Source of the DNA: Bidens hawaiensis
Taxonomy: Eukaryota; Streptophyta; Magnoliopsida; Asterales; Asteraceae
Assembly (NCBI GenBank): GCA_021521415.1
Contig: JAIQDT010009184.1
Location: forward strand, 23,803-87,802
DNA length: 64,000 nt
Direction: 5' to 3'
Below the pieces are notes generated by a model. That model did no database searches. It was not told where the DNA came from and saw only the letters and a program-made list of their open reading frames with translations. Positions within the stretch are counted from its first letter, which is position 1. Each line of letters starts with the position of its first letter. This document shows, in pieces, positions 36,001 to 47,204 of this stretch. The position numbers and the translations under genes were made by a program.

Positions 36001-36793
36001 AAAGACCAAGGATCCTTGGATACTCTTCACCGATGGTGCTTCCAATGTAAGAGGAACAAGATTGGGGATCCTACTGAAATCGCCACAGGGGGACATATTA
36101 CCCCAGTCCATAGCTTGTGAATTCCAAGCAACAAACAATGAAGCAGAGTACGAGGCTTTAATTGCAGGTTTGCAATTAGCCAAAAGCATGAGGATCATGT
36201 ATCTTCAGGTTTATGTAGATTCTTTATTGATAACTAACCACTTTAATGGCTCGTATGCTGTTAAAGGTGAGAAACTAATGAAATATTTAGATGTTGTGAA
36301 GGAGTTATCGAAATCCTTCGAAATATTTAGTATTACACAGGTACCGAGGGAAGAAAACGCTGGGGCAGATGCCTTGGCAAACTTAGCCTCATCTCTGAAG
36401 ATTCCTGAAGATTTGAAAACCCCAATAATCCACATTCTCTTGCCAGCGATAGGAAAACAGGAAGTTGGAGAGATAACAAATGATAAAGAAATCATGCTCT
36501 GGGATCCTTCATCCTTAAATAACAAAGGATCATGGATCCATCCTATCAAGAACTACATTCAGACTGGAGAGATTCCTACCACAGAAAATCCCAAGTCCTT
36601 CAAACTCAAGGTATCCCAATATATTTTGTTAAATGATATGGTATATAGGAAATCTCTTGCAGGTCCATATCTCAGATGCATCGAGGATCCTGAAATCCAA
36701 GAGGTACTCAAAGATTTTCATGAAGGAGATTGCGGTAATCACACAGGCGTAAGAGCATTATTTTCCAGGATACTTAGAACTGGATATTTCTAG
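36001..36793 (+). pseudogene. Element D second (archaeal-type) RNase H
   Basis: ILFTDGASN, NNEAEYEALIAGL, VYVDSLLI and ENAGADALANLASSL (36015-36395) give the D-E-D-D layout of an archaeal/plant-type RNase H. This extra domain between RT-RH and integrase defines the Tat lineage (Ogre, Retand, Grande). It is in frame with the upstream RNase H and linked to an integrase N-terminal region that begins after 36590. An in-frame TAG at 36791-36793 separates it from the integrase core. Confidence 0.8.
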
Positions 36794-36799
36794 CCAACA

Positions 36800-37745
36800 A
36801 TGAAGAAGGATGCAGTGGAGTATTCAAGGAAATGTGATGCTTGTCAAAGACACGCTAACAGCCTTCATCAGCCAGCAGAGCCTCTATATCCTATATCCTC
36901 CTCATGGTCTTTCATGAAATGGGGTATGGATATTGTAGGCAAGCTACCAAAAGCACCCGGTGGAAAAGTCTTTATGCTTGTTATGACTGATTACTTTTCC
37001 AAATGGATTGAGGCAGAAGCATTTGTACAAGTCCGAGAAAGGGAAGTAATATCTTTTATTAAACGAAATATTATAACTAGATTTGGTATTCCTGCTGAAA
37101 TTGTTTGTGACAATGGTTCCCAGTTTATCGGGAATAGATACACTAACTTTTGTGACAGTTGGGGCATCAAAATGATTACTTCTACTCTGGTTCATCCTCA
37201 AGCCAATGGCCAAGCAGAGTCTAGCAACAATATTATCATCAACTATCTAAAGAAGAAGCTAGGATCCAAGAAGGGAAAATGGGCTGAAGAACTTCCTTAT
37301 GTTCTTTGGGCTGACAGGACTACGCCTAAAAATGCAACAGGCCAAACACCCTTCTCATTGGTGTTTGGATCAAAAGCTGTGATCCCTACAAAAATGGTGG
37401 TTCCTACGGCAAGAACGAGCATCCGTGATCCTGAAGCCAATAAGGAAATCCTTCTTGAAGATCAGAGACCTAGTCAAGATCAGGATGGCAGCATATCAAC
37501 AAAGGGTAGCTGGGGCATACAACAAAAATATCAGAATCAGGAGATTTCAAGAAGGAGATCTAGTATTAAGGAAAGCCTTTCAAAACACAACAAATCCGGC
37601 TGATGGGAAGCTAGCGCCCAAATGGGAAGGACCTTATCAAATTGGGTCGGAAGCAGGAAAGGGGGCATATCATTTGCTCACAATGGAAGGCAACAGGTTA
37701 CCAAGAGCATGGAATGCCATCCACCTCAAGAAATATTTTTTCTGA
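36800..37745 (+). pseudogene. Element D integrase, broken
   Basis: CDACQRHAN is the second half of the HHCC zinc finger. The catalytic core has [14 protein letters not shown] (first Asp), VCDNGSQF (second Asp, near 37108) and GQAESSNN (Glu, near 37213). A frame shift near 37465 moves the C-terminal part to another frame (FQEGDLVLRKAF, PKWEGPYQI, HLKKYF, stop at 37745). There is no chromodomain, as expected for Tat elements. Confidence 0.8.
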
Positions 37746-39272
37746 TCAGGATCCACTATCCTGAGAGGATATTTTATCCTAATAAGGATATAAGATCTTT
37801 AAATCGGTAACATCTCTTTGATCAATTATTCTTTTTGAATTATTACTGTTAATTTAAGGATAATATATGCTTAACACTTTATTTTTTCCAAGTATTGAGT
37901 AACCATGCAGGATTATAATGATTCATTTGATGTTCAAGAGGTTGGCCACCTCTCCTTTGCATTTGAGGTATTATCTTATTTCCCTTGGCCTAGCCCACGT
38001 TTGGATATGATCCCCGATGGTCATATCCCCTACGGTTTAAAGGTTTTCACCTTTCTCACGATAGCCAGTTGCGCACGCTATCCGATGTATAGTCCGGGGC
38101 AGCGGGACCAGTACACGTTTAGTGACTGACAATTTCGTTGTTTCCGGCTATATGGAGGATCCTACGAATTATGGTAGACGTACCATATCCTAAGATTTAA
38201 GGGGTTTTCACCTCTTCTCAAGGGCCATGTCGCCAGTTTAACACCAGTTTTGGGCTTGTCCCCAGTTTCGGGCTTGTCCCCAGATTACACAGGCTTGTCC
38301 CCAGATTACACGGGCTTGTCCCCAGATTATATGGGCTTGTCCCCAGTTACACGGGCTTGTCCCTAGTATATTATTTGGGCTTGTCCCCAGCATAATGGGT
38401 TTGATCCCAGTTAACATTATGAATTATATGTAACAGATTAACTAAGTTTTTGTGAAGATCAAAAATCTAAGGATCCCGGATCCTAAAGCTATTCCTTCGA
38501 AGACAAATGAGATTTCAACACTTCTGGTAACTTAGGTCTATCTTGACCTTCTGGTATGATCTCTTCTAATTAACTTATGTATGATATTTGTTGCAATATT
38601 TTTGGATCTTACAGTTTAAAAGGATTAATCCTTTAAAATTATTTTAATACTAAAAATTTTGCCTATCTTAAAGAAACTTTATCCAAAAATTTACCCTATG
38701 AGGAAATTCTATTGTACAAATTTTATCAACTATTAAAGATGTCTTATCCTAATATTTGATATTTAAGGATATTCTTTCCTAATATTTTTTCCTTAAGGAT
38801 ATTTTATCCTAAACGATTTTCATAAGGATCTTTTATTCTAACAATCTTTTGCTTAAAATTATTTGTCATACTATCAATAATGTTAAAGTTATATCTAACA
38901 GATTTTTGAAAATTAACAACAAGCAAGAAGTCAAAATATTTATATATTAATTAAAATAAGCCCCAAGGACTTATCCAAAATTCTTAACCCGGACTTCACC
39001 ATATGAAAAGATGGACCATCCATCCGGGTTAAGTAGGAATTACTAACGATTCATAAGTGCAGGATATTTAAAAACAGGGGCAACAAAGGCTTCATCCCCG
39101 CAAACAGGGGATCCCTCCACCTTTGTCACCCCCGTAGATTGTCCTAAGGATCATGGATCCTTCATCCTAGTTACTATTGTTTATTACAGACCATAGAAAT
39201 TGTTCCGAAAAACATCAACACAAAATAAAAAAATGGGCTCGGGCCTTGTCTTCGATATCCTTCATTGCCCAC
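37746..39272 (+). other. Element D non-coding 3' region
   Basis: No protein-like frame of the element sense strand. Contains the GGGCTTGTCCCCAG minisatellite (listed separately), and from 38690 to 38830 repeated AAGGATATTTTATCCTAA-like palindromic phrases. Several GGATCC sites are here. Confidence 0.6.
38251..38413 (+). repeat. Minisatellite, about 21-bp unit GGGCTTGTCCCCAGATTACAC
   Basis: Seven or eight units headed GGGCTTGTCCCCAG with a variable 5-10 base spacer (TTTC, ATTACAC, ATTATAT, TTACAC). It lies between the pol end and the antisense gene of element D. Confidence 0.85.
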
Positions 39273-40853
39273 TTAAGCTGCATCCTCAACCGCAGCATCA
39301 CCTTCTCCCTTGCCAACTTCAACCGCCTCCTTAACGCCACTGGTCCCAGCCTCGGTGTTCTCAACCATTTCCTCGTCATCCTCACCACCAAGGTCGTCAA
39401 GGGCAGCCTTCCATTTCTCCACATCCCAGGTCGACTTGTCAAAAGCAGGATCACCGGCCTCCGTCGCCATCTTGATCCGCGCCTGGAATATTGACCTAGC
39501 AGCCCACACCTTGGCTTCATCAGTTGCCTGCTCCACTGCCTCTTGACGTTGGGATTCGTCTAAGGATAGTTGATCCTCCAACTGTTTCTTTTCATTGGAG
39601 AGCTGGATCATAGCCTTGTCCTTAGCAACCATAGCTTTCCCTAACCCAGACATTTTCTCGCTCATCTGATGGATAATTTTTTCATAATGGTCCCTCATAG
39701 CGGTCACAGCCTATCAATAAATCTTATATCAGGGTTGGAACAATATTGGATCCTAAAATGCGAAAGGACAGGATACAAGATACTTACAGAGCAGACGATG
39801 TCACAATGGGTCTCAGGATTAGAGGATATTTTCCTCTTGGAAGCTGCGGACTTGGCCCTGGTCGTGGCAGTCTTGGGTTCGGAGCTAGTGCCAGCCTTTG
39901 AAGCCTCCTTCTTGACAACAGGAGAAGTGACCATACAGTCGATGTCATCTTGGGAGAACTTTAGAGCGGACTTTCCTGATTTTTTAGTGCCTATAGAAGA
40001 AAAGTCGACAGATAAGTACTCTATTTTATTTTATTTACTTTAAAATTATTAACTTACTTGACATGCTTGAACTTGAGGGGATATCACAAAAACCTTCAAT
40101 AAATCGAGCTTGAAAGGTCCTAACTTTGGTATCCAGCTCTAGGAACCGTTTTTCTTTCTCTTCTGTTCCAGGTAATTTGCTCAATGAAGCGAAGTTCTCA
40201 ACTGCAATCAACGAAAAAGAATAAGGATTAAAATTGATGAATAAAAGGATTCTGCTATTCCTTAAGGATCCAGGATCCTACCCTTTGTGACCCACATTGA
40301 AGGAAGATCCATTCCCCCTGGTATTGAGTCGCGTTTTACGAAGAAGAACTGATTCCTCCACACAGAATCGTTTAGCGTGGCTTTTGAGATCGGATGAGGC
40401 TGTCAGGGCTTGGACTTGAAGATAAAACGAGCAGGACCGTGGGTAGTGAGGGTATATAAATATGATAACTCGGGAAAGCCAAACTCAATTTTTTCCTCTT
40501 CAATGATTCTCTCGATGGTGATAAGAACCCTCCAAATCATCAGCATAGCTTGTATGTAAGAGACGCCGGTAGAATCGAAAAAACTTTGGGTAAAAGGCGG
40601 AAAAGGGTACTTGTAGCCGATAAGAAAGGGAGTCGTCGGAAAACACGCCCAGACCTTGGAATACACGTCGCAATGAACACTGGATTCATAAAGGGCGGAA
40701 CTTATCAATCTCAGGATCTGTCAGTTTATAAATCTCAGAAGATGGGTTGGCTATGAGGCATTGGGGTTCCATTTCCAACAACTCGTGGTCATCGGAAGTT
40801 TGTTCGGAAGGGTTAGAAATAGCCGGAGAAGAAGAAGAGGAAGCAGCAGACAT
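39273..40853 (-). pseudogene. Spliced antisense gene inside element D
   Basis: Minus-strand gene between pol and the 3' LTR. Exons: 40853-40282 (start MSAASSSSSPAIS, ends VTK), 40201-40058 (LSKLPGTEEKEKRFLELDTK), 39990-39788 (KKSGKSALKFSQDD; Lys/Ser-rich), and 39710-39273 (coiled-coil IHQMSEKMSGLGKAMVAKDK, then acidic GGEDDEEMVEN, stop TAA). All three introns are GT-AG and the phases join exactly. Exon 1 carries a frame shift near 40690 and an in-frame TGA at 40403-40405. NQFFFVKRDSIPGG in exon 1 resembles the W..FF.V motif of plant mobile-domain-like sequences. Tat-lineage elements are known to carry an extra ORF in this antisense position; its role is unknown. Confidence 0.65.
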
Positions 40854-41065
40854 GATTAAAGAAAATAAGAGAAAGAGGTAGAAAGGATACCTGATGCGAA
40901 GGAAGGAAGCGTGTATATAATCAAAGATATAGGGCGGCATATATAGATGGTTATAATTAACCTTGGGGGTTAAATGGTAAATATTCTGGCAAAACCGTCC
41001 CATCTATCGGTTTTCACAGTGATTTTGAAATTCAAAATGACAGCTGTATTCCACTGTCACCTGCC

Positions 41066-41079
41066 ATTTTGGGGGCAAT
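41066..41079 (+). other. Polypurine tract of element D
   Basis: ATTTTGGGGGCAAT lies directly before the 3' LTR start. It primes plus-strand DNA synthesis in LTR elements. Confidence 0.7.
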
Positions 41080-41983
41080 TGTTAGGCCATAAATTTTATA
41101 CTGAGGATCCTTTATCCTTGACTGTCTTATGGATAGTTTATCCTTGAAATATGTGTCAGAATATAAAGGATCGATGATCCTCGGTATTACTTGTTTATTA
41201 ATGATTGCGTTTAGTATGGTGATGTGTTAGACAGGTGTGGTGACTTTAAGACGTACTTGTATCTATTATCTTCACAGAGCATTCTCTGGCTGGAGCATGG
41301 ATTCAGGATCCTAGTTCAATGTAGCTGTTAATGGACGAACTCATGTGAAGATGAACGTGCAAATATCAACAACGGCTATGAGACTCATTCTTCCGTTTAT
41401 CTCGCTACTGGATGGCTATTGGCACGTGGTCAAAGGTCGTGGAGCGGCTAGGTGGAAGACTTCCGGATAGATAGGAAATATAGTTAGTGATATTATCTTA
41501 TTTAAACGAGCTATGATCTTGTAGAAAAACACATGTACTATCACACACACTAAGAGGAGAAACTAGCATTCTCTCTACACACTAGCATACTTTGTAATCT
41601 CGATAATTAGCTCCACTACGTTTGTAACCACCTTCTAGTTATCAATATAATCGACGGTGATAGTTTTCACCGGCCGGGGGTTTTTTGTGCCGGAGATCAC
41701 GATAATCATATACTCGTCGACCAAATGTTACCTTGTTGATCATTGACTAAAGTAATTCGACCAAAGATTATCTTATTAATCCTTGACCGGAGTTATTTTA
41801 CCAAAGATTACCTTGATAAGTTTTGACCGAAGTAAGACTATTTTGGTTAAGGGATTTTTCCCTCATGATCAAACCTTTGTGTTCACCAATATTACGCTTA
41901 TACACTTGTCATTATCGAGTTAGCACCTTACCTCACATAACAGATTTGGATACTTGATCCTTAGCAGATTTTTGTCCAAAACA
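41080..41983 (+). repeat. 3' LTR of element D
   Basis: 904 bp, same ends as the 5' LTR. Followed by GTAAA, against GTAAT before the 5' LTR. Differences from the 5' LTR are single substitutions, mostly transitions. Confidence 0.9.
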
Positions 41984-42641
41984 GTAAATTGACTATTTTT
42001 CCCGCGACTATTAAAATTTCAAAATAGATAGTGAACATTTACGACATGCCATCCCTAGGCCTATCAATGCTTATAACTTGTATCAAATTTGAAATATTTG
42101 TGTCAGTATTAACTTTTCCTTCAATGGTGATCAGAACGTTGTATGGGAAAAATGTCATGCAAAATATGCTCAAATGAAACAAAATATTCACAAAATTGAA
42201 TGAGTTAACATGTTATTTTTTATGTTGTCAAACTTATTAAAATCTTTTTTATGGCTTAGCTCAGAAAAAACATAGTTCTTGAAGAACATTCTTCATTATA
42301 AAATAATGTTCTTCATTCCATCTATAGGTTGCAAATTGATTAATATATCTGTAACACTCCTTCAGTATTTAGGCTGAGTGGTCAGAAATACTATTGTATG
42401 AAAAGCATTCTTCTTGAATTTTTTCAATTATACACATATGATACTGAATAAAAGGAGTGTTCTCAGGTACGTGTTTGCACGGAAAATTTTGTATTAAGTT
42501 TATTTAAAAAATATCATTTTGTGGTATAAGTAAAATCAATTTATATACACATAGTATAGATACAAGTATATATGTAATACATTTTTTCATATACGTTATG
42601 TAATTATTTTTTTTACTTGTAATTTTATAATTTGGATAATC
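41984..42641. other. AT-rich intergenic stretch, nothing recognised
   Basis: No gene or terminal repeat recognised; possibly the body of the Helitron-like element whose 3' end is at 42668. Confidence 0.35.
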
Positions 42642-42668
42642 CGTGTGTTACACGAGCTCTAAAACTAG
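42642..42668 (+). mobile_element. Helitron-type 3' terminus
   Basis: Hairpin CCGTGTGTTACACGAG, then CTCTAAAA and CTAG, followed by T. Same layout as the termini at 5616 and 11684, but a different sequence. Confidence 0.45.
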
Positions 42669-42784
42669 TAGTTAATAACTAATAAAATATTAAAAATTTG
42701 AATACTGAATTTGTGATTAGAATTGAATCCTCTTTTTAATATATATATTAATTGGACTAAAATAAAAATAATTATGTGACTTTG

Positions 42785-43487
42785 GGTATGTTTGGTATGA
42801 GGTAATGGAATGAAATGAAATGAAAGTGGTAATGGAATGGATTATTACTATTCCGATGAGATTTTGGTTATCACATGGGAATGACATGAATCATTTCTTT
42901 GCATTGTTTGGTAGGTAGGAAAAAAATAAAAAAATAAAATTAAAATGGTAGTGAGTGGTGGTGGGAGGTAGGTGACGATCTTGACATTCGTTGGCGTTAA
43001 TGGTGGTTGGCGGTGGCGGGGGGTGGTGGACGGCGTGAGATAATGGTGGTTGGAGGTGGGTAGTGGTGGTAGTAGTGGGGTGTGGGTGGGTGGTGGCGGT
43101 AATGGTAGAGGTGGTGGTGGGCAGCGGTGGACGCCGAGGAGTGGTGATGGTGATGAGGGGCCGGGGTATGGGCGATGGTTGGTGGCGGTAGTGGGCGGTT
43201 GGCACTGACGACGCTGGTTGGTGGCGGTAGGTAACAGCGGCGGTGGCGGTGGACGGTGATGGTGGTGGCAGTGGTGGTTGATGGTGGGTGGTGATTGTGG
43301 TGGGAGGGTGGTGGTGGTGATGTAGGGTGAAGGAGGGATGGGAATGAAAAATAACACATGGAGTATGGATGGAATGAACTAGGTAATGAGTCATTCCATT
43401 CCTTTGGTCAACCAAACACAATTTTTTCCATTCACTCAAAATGGGTCATTTCATTCTGTCCTCCATTCTTACATACCAAATGCTACC
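42785..43487 (-). mobile_element. TIR element with GGTGGT-rich interior (copy 2, inverted)
   Basis: Ends GGTATGTTTGGTATG and CATACCAAATGCTACC. In reverse complement it matches copy 1 (1967-2773): same termini, same GGAATGGAATG subterminal zone, same trinucleotide interior (here GGTGGTGG). Flanks TTG and TTA suggest a 3-bp TTA-type target duplication with one change. Confidence 0.65.
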
Positions 43488-43842
43488 TTAGTTTAGTTTT
43501 TTTTTAAATGACCATAAAGATATTGAGAAGATGGAGGAGGGTATTTCGGTAATTTTAGTGGACCGGGGCTAATGGTGGGAGTGGATGATCGAGCTAAAAA
43601 AACAAAGAGAAACAACATAGCCTATCTTAACAACGACTCAAACAATTGAGCTAAGAGCATTCTCAGTCCTACAAAAACAAATAGTAAACATGTTTTCCCA
43701 AGATTGCTATCAAAGTAGACAATGATAAGCACACTATAGCAGGTCAGAATAATCATTATATTATGAATGAAGGACTAGAAGAATGGTGAGTGGCTTTGGA
43801 GGGTAATGACTTAAGGATTAGCCGTTTTAAGATGGAGTTTCT
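43488..43842. other. Short intergenic stretch, nothing recognised
   Basis: 355 bp between a TIR element and the LTR of element A. No feature seen. Confidence 0.4.
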
Positions 43843-46176
43843 TGTAAGGCCCCGGTCCGGGTGCCCTACTTTGGCATTGGATTTACTCATAAACAGAGTT
43901 TTAAATATCAGAGTGAATTAATACTTTCGCGAAATAATATTAAAAGTCAACCACTTATTACATAAGTCTCAATTTAAAATAAGATAAAACATGACTTTTT
44001 AGTTCAAACATTAACAACTGAGTCTTCAGATGCCAACTTCTTTATTCATCTACCATGTGTCCCCCATTCAAGCCAGCTGTCTCATCCTCCTCAACTGCGT
44101 GAATACTAAAAGTCAGCTACGCTGAGTGAGTTCTAGTTAATCAGGCAACATACAATGCATTCACATACTTAAATATATACGTATCCGAAGATACATATTA
44201 CATACTTAACCTGTTACCTTTCTTTCATTCGTGCATATATACTTTCTTTCTTTCTTTCATACTTTCATACATTCAATCATACATCCTTTCATACCATCAC
44301 AGTTTCATACTCTCATAATACATACATAACTATCTTTACCATCTCAGATATTTGTAGGGTCTGTTCCATTTCTTCTCTATCTCAGATATTATTAGGGTCA
44401 AGTCCCTTTTCTTCTCTATCTCAGATATTATTTGGGTCTGGTCCCTTTCTTCTCTATCTCAGATATTATTAGGGTCTAGTCCCTTCTATCTCAGATATTA
44501 TTAGGGTCTGGTCCATTCTATCTTAGATATTATTAGGGTCTAGTCCCTTCTTTACATACAACCATACATACGCTTCTTTACACGTAAATTCTATTATATA
44601 CATTCATACATACTCTTAATCATTCATATATCATGTGTAAAATTCATCTTTCTTGGCGATACGTGCAATATCCAAAGATCCTTCACGTACCGACAAGCAT
44701 TCATTCATAATCTCGATCATTATCACATAAATCATATAAGGAATACACTTACCACTTAGGGTAAGTGTATTAACTAATCACATCGAGTATGAACACATCC
44801 CCGAAAACATAACAAGGAAATGGGGCTAGAAACTCACCTGAATGCGGTTACGTTCAGAGTTAATGGTGATCCCTTTCTTTAACTAGGCATGACTAACTGT
44901 ATAACAATTACACGTATCATTTAACTATCACTACCCATATCGTATTCCTAGTTTTACTATAACCCTCAACGAACGGGGGTTCGGGGGCAGCGCCCCTTAC
45001 AGCGAGGTTTTAGGGGCGGCAGCCCCTAGCGGGGTCCAAGGGGCAGAGCCCCTGGCTGGGGTTAAGCTGCCAGGTCATCTTGTAAAATTTTTATTTTCAT
45101 TAACTGCCCTAACAAAATTTTCATTAGAATTCTTTAACAATATTTTATTGCTAACCCATTAACCTTTTAACGTATCTTTCATCAATTAATAAAATCCAAG
45201 GGCTTCTATGTAACTAAATCATTCTTTTCCAAGTCCAGTGACCTTTCTGTCATTTTATCAAACTTCATTCGTTATCTAGTTCATTAACGAATGAGGCTCA
45301 TTCGTTACTTCTTAACGAATGCGTTCTCTCATAACGAATGGACTCATTCGTTACTTCTTAACGAATGCGTTCTTACATAACGAATGGACTCATTCGTTAC
45401 TTCTTAATGAACGGACCTTTATAGAGAATGAACTTTTATAACGAATGAACCTCTATAGCGAATGGACTTTCATGCGAATGGACCTTCTAACGAATGAGGG
45501 TTCATTCGTTACTTCTTCCTTAACGAATGGGAATACCAAATGGCTTAACGAATGTAACTTGTTCGTTATTCTTTCTTAACGAAGGGGCATATCGAATGAC
45601 AGTTCATTCGTTACACGCGCCTAGGGTTAGGTCAGAGAATGTCAGAACATTCCCTGACATTCCCTAAACATTATCCTATCGCCGGCACCGCCTTTCCGGC
45701 GTCGTCATCACCGGAAAACCGGGATCTTTCCGGAAAAGTGAGATCTCAGTTGTTTTTCTACCGTTTTTTCACCGTTTTTCGTCCCGTTCGATCCAGATCC
45801 GAGCTAGGGTAACCCCTAAGCTCGTCTTTCGATCGGTTTATACCAAATTCCATCCAGATCTCGTGACTTTAATGGTTGGGTGTCGGTTCATTGTTTCGTG
45901 ACTAGATATAGCGGGTTTGGATCCATATAAGATTTTAACATCATTTCCTCGGATCGATGCTCAGTTTCCTCTTAGGTTCGGCTAGAGAGAAGAGAGAAAG
46001 ATGAGAGAGAGCTTAAGTGTGTGTTTTGGATGGTGTAAGGAATGAGTGGAATGAATGGATTAATTTATAATATTGTTTATATATTATGGGTCATGGGTTT
46101 AAGCCCATGGTCTTTCTTCCTTCCTTATTAATCCAAGTCCATTACCCAAATTTATTTAACCTAACACAAGCCCATA
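43843..46176 (-). repeat. 3' LTR of element A, 5'-truncated
   Basis: Same family as solo LTR 2, read on the minus strand. It keeps the LTR 3' end (GGGGCCTTACA at 43843) but loses about 75-85 bp of U3: homology starts at the point matching 20787-20795, where it abuts integrase sequence. It contains the GGACCAGACCC units (44340-44550), the ATTCGTTA array (45268-45620) and the CT-rich leader. Confidence 0.8.
45268..45620. repeat. Array of ATTCGTTA / TAACGAAT half-sites in the LTR of element A
   Basis: The same array as in solo LTR 2 but with different copy order and spacing. Here it includes two near-identical blocks of AACGAATGCGTTCT plus GGACTCATTCGTTACTTCTT (45300-45410). About 18 half-sites are seen in 350 bp. 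Confidence 0.75.
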
Positions 46177-46815
46177 TGTTTGAGGATGATACACCGTGCT
46201 GATATTCAGTCTTGTTCCCATAGCATCATGGAACCTCTTCTAGAATCTTTAAGTGAAGCGAGTATCTCTATCGGACACGATCGATAATAGCACTCCATGC
46301 TTAGCCACAACTTTCTTTATGAACACATTTGCCAACACCTCTGACGAGATGGCATCTCGTATATGCAGAAAGCGAGCGCTTTTCGTCAAACGGTCCACAA
46401 TCACCCAAATGGTATCATTATGTTTAGCTGTACGGGGTAGCTTAGTTATGAAATCCATGGTGATGTGTTCCCATTTCCATTCAGGTATCTCCAAAGGCTT
46501 CATCTTCCCATGAGGTTTCTGGTGTTTAGCCTTGACTTGCAAACAAGTTAAGCACTTACTAACAAAATACACTACATCATTCTTCCTACCTGACCACCAG
46601 TAATCTTTCTTTAGATATTGATACATCTTGGTGGATCCCGGATGAATCGAGTATCTCGACTTGTGAGCTTCATCTAAGATTCGACCTTTGATATTTCCAT
46701 GGCGTGGAATCCACATACGGTCAAACCTAATCTTAACACCATGAGTGTTTTCCATCAGCTCGTCTTGCTGTCCGACAATTCTTTCTTTCTTCATTAGCCC
46801 TTCATCTGCAAGCAC
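46177..46815 (-). pseudogene. Element A integrase, C-terminally deleted
   Basis: [16 protein letters not shown] and KCLTCLQVK form an intact HHCC zinc finger. The core has [15 protein letters not shown] (first Asp) and VSDRDTRFT (second Asp). A stop follows at 46249; in another frame the sequence goes on as HDAMGTRLNISTVYHPQT and then ends abruptly at 46177, joined to LTR U3. The catalytic Glu region, the C-terminal domain and any chromodomain are gone. Confidence 0.75.
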
Positions 46816-47204
46816 CTCAGATTGAATCTCGATGATTTATCCGAATAGATCTGAGTTAATGATCAACTTATAAGACTTCACTGTTTCAATAACTTCTTCA
46901 TTCTTACGGCTTAGTGCGTCGTCGACCACATTAGCCTTACCAGGATGGTATTTGATATCACAGTCGTAGTTCTTTATCAACTCTAACCATCTTCTTTGTC
47001 TCATGTTCAATTCTTTCTATTCGAAGAAACACTTCAAACTCTTATGATCAGTGTAGTTAGTACACTTTGCACCATATAAATAATGTCTCCATATCTTTAT
47101 AGCATGCACTACTGCTACTAGCTCTAAGTCATGCGTCGGATTAGTGCTCTCATGAACTTTCAACTGTCTAGACCCATATTTTCCTCGTTGCATCAATACG
47201 CAAC
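46816..47204 (-). pseudogene. Element A RNase H region, decayed
   Basis: Pieces of a Ty3-type RNase H in several frames. The minus strand shows phrases corresponding to a DHKSL-type motif (near 47050) and a [18 protein letters not shown] end (near 46950-46910). No continuous frame. Confidence 0.5.

Noticed and set aside
39215..39546. Other frames overlapping the antisense gene
   Set aside because: Low-quality shadows of exon 4; they do not join to the upstream exons in phase.
42848..43439. Overlapping long minus-strand frames rich in Pro, Thr and His
   Set aside because: They are translations of the GGTGGT trinucleotide tract inside a TIR element; three frames are open at once, and the composition is that of a microsatellite.
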